Shown piece by piece: positions 51,074 through 59,082 of a DNA stretch of 64,000 bases; within the stretch, counting starts at the first letter, position 1; every line of letters begins with the position of its first letter. The DNA is from Pantoea cypripedii. Lineage in GTDB: Bacteria > Pseudomonadota > Gammaproteobacteria > Enterobacterales > Enterobacteriaceae. The notes beneath the pieces were generated by a model that made no database searches, was not told where the DNA came from, and saw only the letters and a program-made list of their open reading frames with translations. Both the position numbers and the translations under genes were made by a program. The stretch lies in the NCBI RefSeq assembly GCF_002095535.1, contig NZ_MLJI01000001.1, positions 2,717,832 through 2,781,831 on the forward strand, read 5' to 3'.

Positions 51074-52293
51074 ACCATGCGCTCCAGAATTTTTGCCAGC
51101 TCGCCATAGGCAATATGCTGATTGAACTCGGTTTCTACCTTGTGACGAGCGGCAGCAACCACCGGCGCAACATCGACATCTCCGCGCGACAGGCGCAACA
51201 ACATTTGCGCCAGTTCCTCTGGATCGTTTTCCGAAACCAGCCAGCCGCTAACGTTGTTCTGAATCAGCTCGGGAATGCCGCTGTGGAAGGTAGAAACCAC
51301 CGGCAGCCCCACGGCCATTGCTTCCATCAGCGCCACCGGAATCCCTTCCATATCACCATCTGCCGCGGTTTTAGAGGGCAGCAGGAAGATATCTGCTTCG
51401 CTCAGCGCCTGGCGGATCTCCTCCTGGGGCTTAAAGCCCGGCATACTGACACAATCTTCCAGACCGGCTCGCGCAATGTGCTCACGCATCATGCCGTCCT
51501 GCTCACCGTTACCAATGATGGTGAACTGGAACTCCCCGCCCTCATTGCGCAAAATTTCACTGGCTTTCACCGCCACATCCAGACCTTTCTTTTCGGTGAG
51601 ACGTGCCACTGAAACAATACGCAGCGGGGTATGGAAAGCTTCACGCGGCTTGAAATTAAACTTCTCCGGCTCGATGCCCATACGCGTAACATGTATCTTC
51701 TCCGCCGGACATCCCATCTCAATCAACTTACTTTCCCACAGATGGCTGATGGGCAGCATCAGCTCGCTCTGGCGGAACAGATTGAGGTAATCAAGCTTAT
51801 GTTCTTCCAGAATATGACGACGTGAGATATCGGCCCCGTGGAACACCGTGGCCTGTTTGCCCCGAAGTACACCAAGCTCGCGCAGCTTATTAGCCAGCGC
51901 ACCTGCGTAGCCAAAGTGCACCAGGAATACGTCAGCAGTGAAGGTTTGTCTGGCATTAGCGACGATCGCGGGCAGCAGCAGTTTGCTGGATTGTGCGCCA
52001 TAACGGCGCACATTGAGGGATTTAAGCAATGAAGGTTTGGCGATTTTCGGCAGCATCAGCCCGATACGCTGGGCGAGTTTATCGAGGTTCGATACCTTCT
52101 CTTCCGGCAGCAGGTAATGGGTTTTCGCCGCCAGATTATAGTCATCGAACGCGGCATGACGGTTGATCATGTCGCCCGGAAATACGGAGATCACCTCAAC
52201 GTCATAACCGGCATCAATGAAATGCGTTACCTGATTGAGAACAAAGGTCTCAGAGGCAACCGGGAAACGCATGGTGAAAAAGGTCAGCTTCAT
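51070..52293 (-). CDS. amsK: EPS glycosyltransferase AmsK-like (GT4)
   Basis: A 407-residue GT-B enzyme. FFTMRFPVASETFVLNQVTHF at the start is typical of AmsK/WcaL-type EPS transferases, and the donor-site segment is LLPSKTAADGDMEGIPVALMEAMAVGLPVVST. I take ATG 52293, seven bases behind AGGG; GTG 52296 is the alternative. It lies between amsJ and the flippase gene and overlaps the latter by four bases. It adds one sugar of the EPS repeat unit; which one cannot be told. Confidence 0.88.
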   Translation of the reverse strand: MKLTFFTMRFPVASETFVLNQVTHFIDAGYDVEVISVFPGDMINRHAAFDDYNLAAKTHYLLPEEKVSNLDKLAQRIGLMLPKIAKPSLLKSLNVRRYGAQSSKLLLPAIVANARQTFTADVFLVHFGYAGALANKLRELGVLRGKQATVFHGADISRRHILEEHKLDYLNLFRQSELMLPISHLWESKLIEMGCPAEKIHVTRMGIEPEKFNFKPREAFHTPLRIVSVARLTEKKGLDVAVKASEILRNEGGEFQFTIIGNGEQDGMMREHIARAGLEDCVSMPGFKPQEEIRQALSEADIFLLPSKTAADGDMEGIPVALMEAMAVGLPVVSTFHSGIPELIQNNVSGWLVSENDPEELAQMLLRLSRGDVDVAPVVAAARHKVETEFNQHIAYGELAKILERMV

Positions 52294-52297
52294 CACT

Positions 52298-53560
52298 TCA
52301 CCCTAAGACGTTGAGAATTTCTTCAGTGATTCGATTGCCAATCTCACGTTCCTGCGCCACCGCGGCATCAACTCGCTGCTTCACATTGTCGTAGTCAGTC
52401 AGCACGGTCTGCACTTTGTCGATGAGCGAGCCGTCCATCAGACTTTTCACATCAGTGGCCATTTGCGGCAGACCAAGCTGGTTCATCACACCCAGTGACT
52501 TGTGTTCATAGTTGATGGCAACGGCAGGTGTGCCGAAATTCATGGAAATAATGGCGGAATGCAGACGGGTGCCGATTGTCAGATGGCAGTGACTTAACAG
52601 AATGCCGAGTTCGAGGTCGTTGAACTCGTCCATGATCACATGGTAATGCTCCGGATGATCAACGCTGTCACGTAATGTCAGTGCCACCATGCGATCATCT
52701 TTGGCATAACTATCGATACCGGTGCAGGTTGAGAAGGCGACAACCTGATAGCCGTCGGCGATCATCGCATTGATCACCCGCCCAAACGCGGCTTCGTACT
52801 CTTTTTGCGTTACGCCGAGACGTTTATCGAATGGGGCCAGCTCACGCACGGTAATGGCGATGGTTTTACGTGAGCTGATAATCTCTTTCCAGTGCAACAG
52901 GTTATGGCTGGGTTTTTCCACCGCACGCGCCTGCACCAGGAAGGCGGTATCCACGCCCTTCTTCACTTTACTGGTCGTCACGCCATCCTGCTTCATGCGC
53001 TCATAACTGACCTCTTCACGCAGCACCAGACTATCGACGCGGTCGAATACAAAGTTCGCCAGCGCGTTAACACGCGGATTCTCGAAAGGTCCGACAGAAT
53101 GCCCAATCATATACAGCGGCTTTTTCGCCATTAACGCGCATAAAGCATGGTCAAACTGGGTCACGCCATACAGATCGACGAAGAATGAGCCACCCACCTG
53201 GATGATGGCATCATAGGCTGCGAGACTTTTGGTGAAGGCAGCCAAATGCGGTGGCACGGAGAATGATTTGTACACCCCCCCCTTACCCAGATGCGCCATC
53301 ATAATTTCCGGCATCAGGCGGTTTGCCACCTTACGCTTTACACTTCCCACTAACCCTTTGGCCGATTTGCTATTGTGCAGGAACAGGGAATCCTGCTGGA
53401 TTTCCTGTTGCAGTAAATACCCAGAGCTGGTTGGATAACGACTGATAACATCGATATCCAGATCACCACGTGCGGACTGAAGTGAATCAATCAGCCCGCG
53501 TAAAATCGCGCCATCCCCACGATTTCCACAGGTATGGTTACCCACCAATAAAATCTTCAT
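52298..53560 (-). CDS. amsJ: EPS pyruvyl transferase (AmsJ/WceJ-like)
   Basis: A 420-residue protein of the polysaccharide pyruvyl transferase family, which adds a pyruvate ketal from phosphoenolpyruvate to a sugar of the repeat unit. Typical stretches are LLVGNHTCGNRGDGAILRGL at the start, IIQVGGSFFVDLYG, YMIGHSVGPF and CHLTIGTRLHSAIISMNFGTPAVAI near the end. Amylovoran carries such pyruvate, and AmsJ is its assigned enzyme. Confidence 0.92.
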   Translation of the reverse strand: MKILLVGNHTCGNRGDGAILRGLIDSLQSARGDLDIDVISRYPTSSGYLLQQEIQQDSLFLHNSKSAKGLVGSVKRKVANRLMPEIMMAHLGKGGVYKSFSVPPHLAAFTKSLAAYDAIIQVGGSFFVDLYGVTQFDHALCALMAKKPLYMIGHSVGPFENPRVNALANFVFDRVDSLVLREEVSYERMKQDGVTTSKVKKGVDTAFLVQARAVEKPSHNLLHWKEIISSRKTIAITVRELAPFDKRLGVTQKEYEAAFGRVINAMIADGYQVVAFSTCTGIDSYAKDDRMVALTLRDSVDHPEHYHVIMDEFNDLELGILLSHCHLTIGTRLHSAIISMNFGTPAVAINYEHKSLGVMNQLGLPQMATDVKSLMDGSLIDKVQTVLTDYDNVKQRVDAAVAQEREIGNRITEEILNVLG

Positions 53561-53728
53561 AAAAACTCCAGATAAATTTTTGTAATTCTACAAGCCGCCA
53601 TTTTCCTGGACTGGCAAAAAAAGAACTCTGTGTAATAAGGACTGCAAAACAGGCGAAACACCCGAAAATGAGCTGCTCCTTTTAATCCGGCCACACTCCT
53701 GTTCGCAGCCGGTATGCTGATGAATGTA

Positions 53729-55939
53729 TTACGATTTCAGGGCGAAATACGGCAAAGCACAGGGCTCACCATTAATCACCACCGAGATAAAACCTTTGGG
53801 TTCGCGGGTATCGACCTGTTCCGGCTTCAGCATGCGTGATGCCATCAGCAGATCGCCCTGCTCATTACCGCCAATGCCTGCTTTTCCGTTGTGCAGACTG
53901 AAACGCTGCGGTGCCTGCTGGCTACCGCTGGCAGGCGTTCCCTGCGTCATGGTGGCATCAACGCGCGCACAGCGACCGGCGAGGAAGCGGTCCTTCGCGG
54001 TACTTTTGATCAGCACCACCGTGGCGGGTGTCCAGCCGGCCAGTTTGACGAACACTTTGGTGTCCGTGTCAGTACGCGGTTCATAGCGCACATCCACCAG
54101 CGGTGAACTGCCTTCTGCAGACCAGCTGGCTTCCGCCTTGCTTTTCTTGCGCTGCAAGTGGATAACCGCCCGGCCACCGGTGCCTTTACCGTCGATCGGG
54201 TTCATCAGCGGTTGGTTGTCCGTCCCATTACTGAATTGCGACTGACCAAACACCTCGATTTCCCAGCTATCACCCACAGCAGGTGAATAGAAATTCCCCA
54301 GTTCAAACCAGGTTTCCTGATTGGTGTTGTTCGACAGGCGAAACCGTGAAGTGATGTAGTTGTAATTCAGGCTGCCGTCGATGGCGACGCCATAGGATTC
54401 AACGCGCGTCGAACCCATCTCCCAGATATTCAACCAGCGCTCGCCCTCCAGCGAGTTATCAATCCAGCTACCGGCCTGCAAATTGGTCTGACGCATATTC
54501 AGCCGTGAGTTACGGGCGATCAGCGGGTTCTTACAATCTTCCAGGCTCAGTGCATCAATGATCCATTGGCCATTGGAGATATCCCCGGGATGTTCGGTGT
54601 GCTCAATCCAGCCGTTATGAATAATCGACTGGCTGCAACGTGGCAGATTCAGCACCATCCCGCCTTTACAGTGCTGGGCATTGAAGTTGGAAAGCTCAAT
54701 GGCGGTGCTGTGATCCCAGTTACCCGCTTTCTGCCCGGACCAGTTGGCTTTAATCACATCGCCTGTACAACCGTTGGCGTACCACTGGTCGATTTTGCAG
54801 TCCAGCGTATCCAGCAAACTCAACGAGACGCCGCCCACCTGGTTAAAGCGCAGACAAGCGCCACGGAAGAACTGGCCACCCGGGCAAGTGTTACGGAATA
54901 ACCCCTGCTTATTCGGACGTTTGTCAGTGTTACCGTTAAAAATCAGGTTAGAGATTTCGGTCCAGCGCGCCTTTACCTGAAACAGGAATTCGGAGCGACC
55001 GTCCGAAACCAGCGTGGTGGCCGGGAAGTAGCCAAAATTCACCATCGCGCCAGAGATACGGAAGAAGCGCTGTTGCTGATCACCGAAATCACAACCGGAA
55101 ACGAAGAAGGTGCCCGCCGGGAACTGCACACAAATCGGCTGATTGGCATCCTGCGACCATTGATACATCGCTTTGATGGCAGGGGCCGCATCGGTTTTAC
55201 CGTCGGCAATCGCACCGAAATCGAACAGCGTCAGACGGTTGAAATCTTCCACCACGCGACGCCAGGTAAAGCCGTTGCCGCTGAACATCACGCCGTTATC
55301 GTCTTTACCATCACCAAAGGCACCGACAAACTCGCCACCGCCCACTTCCAGCCCTTCATGCCAGCTTTTCAGCTTGATTTTGGCACCGGCAAACAGCGGA
55401 CGGGTTTTACGCAATTCCTCTACCGAGGGGATTTCCCCAATCAGCTGGTAACCATTGGGTTGCGCCAGACGCTGACTGAAGTTGCTTTGGTTGGGGCGGC
55501 TCACGTCATCAATGGAAAATAACGTGTTGCCGCTGTTGTCTTCAACGGCCATCGAGTGGGCAGGATCAGCGATTAACGCCGCATTATCATGGATAAATTG
55601 CGCAAAATTACCCTTATTCAACGCAATCGGCTGGCTGATTTGCGATATTTTTCCGCTGGCATCACGCAGATAAACCGGGATTTGGTTACCCGCTTTGCTG
55701 GCATCGCTACCGGCCTTACCAATCCACAATTTGCCCTCAAAGTTCTGCCAGAATTGCGGCGGCATGGTGTAAACATTTTCCGGCGTGAGAATCGGGACAT
55801 CTCCCTGCGGCACGCTGGAGGGGTCGACCGCCTTCAATGCTGGCTGGCCATTTTTTGCGGCATAGCTGGAAAATGCACTCACCGAGAGCGCAGCAACAAT
55901 GGAGGAGGCTGCGGTTTGTAAGACTTCTCTTCTTTTCAT
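53729..55939 (-). CDS. amsF: AmsF/WceF-like EPS-processing protein with phage tailspike-type head-binding region
   Basis: 736 residues. The N-terminus MKRREVLQTAASSIVAAL with a pair of arginines and an alanine-rich core ending SSYAA looks like a Tat signal peptide, so it is probably periplasmic or exported. Residues about 50-145 (PENVYTMPPQFWQNFEGK, ANQIPVYL-like GNQIPVYLRD, HSMAVEDNSGN) parallel the head-binding domain of phage P22 tailspike. The middle (about 230-560) reads as a right-handed beta-helix: LFDFGAIADGKTDAAPAIKAM, then repeated short strands with N and G turns. WceF, the stewartan homologue, is known as a tailspike-like EPS-cleaving enzyme. A similar trimming role on this EPS is likely. 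Confidence 0.88.
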   Translation of the reverse strand: MKRREVLQTAASSIVAALSVSAFSSYAAKNGQPALKAVDPSSVPQGDVPILTPENVYTMPPQFWQNFEGKLWIGKAGSDASKAGNQIPVYLRDASGKISQISQPIALNKGNFAQFIHDNAALIADPAHSMAVEDNSGNTLFSIDDVSRPNQSNFSQRLAQPNGYQLIGEIPSVEELRKTRPLFAGAKIKLKSWHEGLEVGGGEFVGAFGDGKDDNGVMFSGNGFTWRRVVEDFNRLTLFDFGAIADGKTDAAPAIKAMYQWSQDANQPICVQFPAGTFFVSGCDFGDQQQRFFRISGAMVNFGYFPATTLVSDGRSEFLFQVKARWTEISNLIFNGNTDKRPNKQGLFRNTCPGGQFFRGACLRFNQVGGVSLSLLDTLDCKIDQWYANGCTGDVIKANWSGQKAGNWDHSTAIELSNFNAQHCKGGMVLNLPRCSQSIIHNGWIEHTEHPGDISNGQWIIDALSLEDCKNPLIARNSRLNMRQTNLQAGSWIDNSLEGERWLNIWEMGSTRVESYGVAIDGSLNYNYITSRFRLSNNTNQETWFELGNFYSPAVGDSWEIEVFGQSQFSNGTDNQPLMNPIDGKGTGGRAVIHLQRKKSKAEASWSAEGSSPLVDVRYEPRTDTDTKVFVKLAGWTPATVVLIKSTAKDRFLAGRCARVDATMTQGTPASGSQQAPQRFSLHNGKAGIGGNEQGDLLMASRMLKPEQVDTREPKGFISVVINGEPCALPYFALKS

Positions 55940-56016
55940 GCATCAAATCCCGTGGTCATGGGGCCGCCAGGCGGCCATAAGTGTGTCCCCGAGGTAGCCG
56001 TAGGCGTAATCCGGCG

Positions 56017-57051
56017 CTAAATCAGCGCCAGCCAGCTTTGTTTGATCTCTTTGCCGTCAAACTTCAGCGCCGTTTCTTTGGTTTTCTCGCTCATGCGGTA
56101 GAACAACGCATCGTCACTGGCGAGTTGCTCCATACGTGCCAGGAAAGTGGTTTTGTCATTCATGGGAACCAGGAAGCCATCTTCGCCATGATTGATAATT
56201 TCCTGCGGTCCGGTTGGACAGTCATACGCCACCACCGGCAGCGACCAGGATTTGGCTTCCAGCAGCACCAGCGGTAATCCTTCATAACGAGATGTCATCA
56301 GCGCCATGTCGCTGCCACGGTAGTAGTCATTGATATTGCTGACTCTGCCAACAAAATTGACGCTGTCTGTGATACCCAGCTGTGCAGCCTGATCGTGCAA
56401 CTGCTGGCGTACCTCACCGTCTCCGGCGATCACCAGTGTCCAGTCAGGGTGGGTTTTGCTGAAGTCAGCCCAGATATCCAGCAGCAGGTCGAAACCTTTC
56501 TGATGTTCGAGGCGGCCAATGGCCAACGCCTGATGGCTGCGCGTGCGACGCGCAAAGGATTTGTACACCACCGGATTGGGAATCTGCTGGCTGGGAATAT
56601 TCCAGCGGCTGAAGACCTGATGGTCTTTATCGGTCAGCACGATCACCTGGTCATAGAAGCGCAGCAGCAACCATTTCAGCAATTTGATCGGTTTACTAAA
56701 GGAGTTAATCGCGATGTGCTCGCAGGCATAGGCTTTGAAGCGTTTTTTCTTCATGGACATCAGATTCCAGAAGGCAAACATCACGCTCAGACGCCCCATG
56801 CTGATCAGGAAAACACTGTCGAACCCTTCCTGCTGGATGCGGGCCACCGCGCTTTTAATCGGATTACTGTGTCCGGCAAAGCTGACAATCTCTTTGGCAT
56901 GGGTAAAGGGGTAGAACGGCTTTCCGCTACCTTCCAGCGAATAAACGGTCACCTCATGCTGTTCGCCGAGACACTCCGACATAAAGTTGCAGATGTTTTC
57001 CGTACCCGCGTACGAATAAGCATCCTTAATCACCAGTACAATCTTTTTCAT
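56017..57051 (-). CDS. EPS glycosyltransferase, AmsD-like (GT4)
   Basis: A 344-residue GT-B enzyme. It starts KIVLVIKDAYSYAGTENICNFM, has a hinge at RSHQALAIGRLEHQKGFDLLLDIW and the donor-site MTSRYEGLPLVLLEAKSWSLPVVA with the EX7E pair. It resembles AmsD of the amylovoran cluster in type and place upstream of amsF. It adds one sugar, probably galactose, to the repeat unit (inference from the pathway). Confidence 0.85.
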   Translation of the reverse strand: MKKIVLVIKDAYSYAGTENICNFMSECLGEQHEVTVYSLEGSGKPFYPFTHAKEIVSFAGHSNPIKSAVARIQQEGFDSVFLISMGRLSVMFAFWNLMSMKKKRFKAYACEHIAINSFSKPIKLLKWLLLRFYDQVIVLTDKDHQVFSRWNIPSQQIPNPVVYKSFARRTRSHQALAIGRLEHQKGFDLLLDIWADFSKTHPDWTLVIAGDGEVRQQLHDQAAQLGITDSVNFVGRVSNINDYYRGSDMALMTSRYEGLPLVLLEAKSWSLPVVAYDCPTGPQEIINHGEDGFLVPMNDKTTFLARMEQLASDDALFYRMSEKTKETALKFDGKEIKQSWLALI

Positions 57052-57094
57052 GAAACGCTTTCCACCTCAAAAAACACGCAAAGGGTGCCGGATA

Positions 57095-57847
57095 TCAACG
57101 ATGCTTCAGGGTGAAAAGCACACCGTTCACCATATACCAACCGTAATAGTAATAGATTTTTAAGGGATTGTTTTTATAGATAATTCTTAATAATTCGAGA
57201 TGCCATTTCGCCGCTTTATTTTTGTTACGAGACAGCGAATCACCCAGCTCGTAATAGTTCACCAGCGTCTTCTGAATCACCCGGGCTTGCCGGTAACGGA
57301 GAAACAGCTCGTAGAGGAACAGGAAATCTTCATGGCCTTTACGCTGAAAGAAGATGCCCTGCGGAGGACGGCGAAAACAAACCGAAGAGAAGCAGACGCG
57401 ATACTGCTTCTTCACGAAGTTTTGCTGTTGCAGATAGGGTTTGCTGTAGATGATATCGTGGTCAGCGCTTTTGGTTTTGTAGTGGTAATGGGTAATCACA
57501 AAATCGTCACCGGCAGCAATAGCGGCAGCCTGTTCAGCCAGCTTTTCCGCATGCCATTCATCATCGCTATCAAGAAAAGCGATGATCTCTTGCTGTGCAG
57601 CACGCAGCCCGACATTACGGGTCTCTGCCGCACCCTGGTTCATCTCATTATTGAGAATAGTGATACGCGCGTCCTGGCAATGTTCACGGACCAAAGCCAA
57701 CGAATCGTCGGTCGATTTATCGTTGATCAGATAGAGATGCCAGTCGCTATAGCTCTGATCGAGAATCGACTGCACCGCACGCAATACCGTCTGGCGCGCG
57801 TTATACATCGGCATCACGATGCCGATGGTGCCTACATGATTTTTCAT
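57095..57847 (-). CDS. EPS glycosyltransferase (GT2)
   Basis: A 250-residue GT2 enzyme starting at ATG 57847 (MKNHVGTIGIVMPMYNARQTV), with INDKSTDDSLALV, AETRNVGLRAAQQE and the DXD-type FLDSDDEWH. A TTG-started frame reaching 57907 exists but lacks family match in its first 20 residues. C-terminally it has KTLVNYYELGDSLSRNKNKAAKW, common in small EPS/LPS transferases. It lies between the AmsD-like and AmsB-like genes. I cannot match it to a particular Ams protein. Confidence 0.85.
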   Translation of the reverse strand: MKNHVGTIGIVMPMYNARQTVLRAVQSILDQSYSDWHLYLINDKSTDDSLALVREHCQDARITILNNEMNQGAAETRNVGLRAAQQEIIAFLDSDDEWHAEKLAEQAAAIAAGDDFVITHYHYKTKSADHDIIYSKPYLQQQNFVKKQYRVCFSSVCFRRPPQGIFFQRKGHEDFLFLYELFLRYRQARVIQKTLVNYYELGDSLSRNKNKAAKWHLELLRIIYKNNPLKIYYYYGWYMVNGVLFTLKHR

Positions 57848-57930
57848 CTGAATACCCGTAAGAGGAGATGACAGGAAGTAAAAAAAATTGCCCCGGTCTG
57901 GGAGCAAGTGAAATCAAAAGAACCACCCAA

Positions 57931-58848
57931 TCAGGAAACAGCCCTGCTGCCAAAGAAACGGGATTTCACCTTGTTCATCAGACGGCTCATGAAGTAAGCC
58001 TGGTTATCTTTGTTAGTCAGGAAGAAGTAACGCGCGAAGCTGACGCTCGCCAGCAGCGAGTTGCCATCCATTTTGTAGCGCAGCGGCAATTTGAACGCTT
58101 TGTAGGTGTGGATATCGCGCGCAGTCAGATAGGGTTTCATGGTATCGAGCCAGAAGAAGGAGTATTTCACCGACTCCCCTTTATGCTTCGATCCAAATTT
58201 GGTCACCAGATGGTAGGTCGCCAGCGGTTTATCAATCATGACGAATTGATAGCCCATGCGATCGGCGCGTATGCAGAAGTCATAGTCCTGATGGCGGATA
58301 TAGCGCGTATCGAATTTGATTTGTTCGGCATCAGCGCGCTTCAGCACGATGGTACTGGTCTGGATGAAGCCATAACAACCAAACAGATATTCAGCCACGG
58401 TTTCGTTGTTACCCGGTGGCTGCATCGGCATCACTTTCAGGAAGCTACCGTCCTGGTGAATATTCACCTGACTAAAGATGACATAACGCGACTTGCCCTG
58501 TGCCTCAAGATTGGCGATGGTACGCGAGACTTCCAGCAACTTGTCCGGGTGCCATTCATCGTCGGCATCAAGAAAGCTGATGAAATCACCGCTGGCGAGT
58601 TCAATCCCTTTATTGCGCGCCCCTGCCCCGTTGAGTTTGACCTCAGAGAGCTCCAGCCTGATGTCCAGGTCCTGATAGCGATCGCTACGCACCACCTGCG
58701 CCAGTTCAGCCGCATCGGCTGATTTGTCATCCACAATGATGACTTCAAAATTGCGATAACTCTGCGCATTGACGCAATCCAGCGTCGTCACAATCGACTT
58801 CGACGCGTTATAAGCGGGAATTACAATTGAGAAGTGGATATCCTGCAT
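57931..58848 (-). CDS. amsB: EPS glycosyltransferase, AmsB-like (GT2)
   Basis: A 305-residue GT2 enzyme from ATG 58848, behind GAGGTG; a GTG at 58857 falls inside the ribosome-binding site. IHFSIVIPAYNASKSIVTTL, IVDDKSADAAEL, NGAGARNKGIELASGDF and FLDADDEWHPDKLLE are GT2 hallmarks. Length and place directly after wzc fit AmsB/WceB, a galactosyltransferase of the amylovoran/stewartan repeat unit. It is the first gene after the internal terminator at 59041-59066. Confidence 0.85.
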   Translation of the reverse strand: MQDIHFSIVIPAYNASKSIVTTLDCVNAQSYRNFEVIIVDDKSADAAELAQVVRSDRYQDLDIRLELSEVKLNGAGARNKGIELASGDFISFLDADDEWHPDKLLEVSRTIANLEAQGKSRYVIFSQVNIHQDGSFLKVMPMQPPGNNETVAEYLFGCYGFIQTSTIVLKRADAEQIKFDTRYIRHQDYDFCIRADRMGYQFVMIDKPLATYHLVTKFGSKHKGESVKYSFFWLDTMKPYLTARDIHTYKAFKLPLRYKMDGNSLLASVSFARYFFLTNKDNQAYFMSRLMNKVKSRFFGSRAVS

Positions 58849-59040
58849 TGCCAGCACCTCTTAAACAGCTGTTCCAGATTCAACGGTATACTCCGCCGCC
58901 TGATGATGGGAATCGGCTTTTTTCCTAAAAATCATGCCGTTATATCCATTCTTCATTAAGCAGTGACCTACCATTACGGAATTACCTAAGCGTGTGCTGT
59001 GTGTATAAATGTCAAAAAAAATCAGTGCAAAAAGCACGAT

Positions 59041-59066
59041 AAAAACGGGGCGGATAAACCGCCCCG
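59041..59066 (-). terminator. Intrinsic terminator between wzc and amsB
   Basis: CGGGGCGG-TTTAT-CCGCCCCG followed on the minus strand by TTTTTA, placed 17 bases after the wzc stop. It is a textbook intrinsic terminator inside the EPS operon. Confidence 0.9.
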
Positions 59067-59082
59067 GAAGAGTGTTTGTCTC

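Noticed and set aside
53729..55939. amsF considered as a true phage tailspike in a prophage
   Set aside because: It carries a bacterial export signal, lies in operon order between a glycosyltransferase gene and amsJ, and no other phage gene is near.
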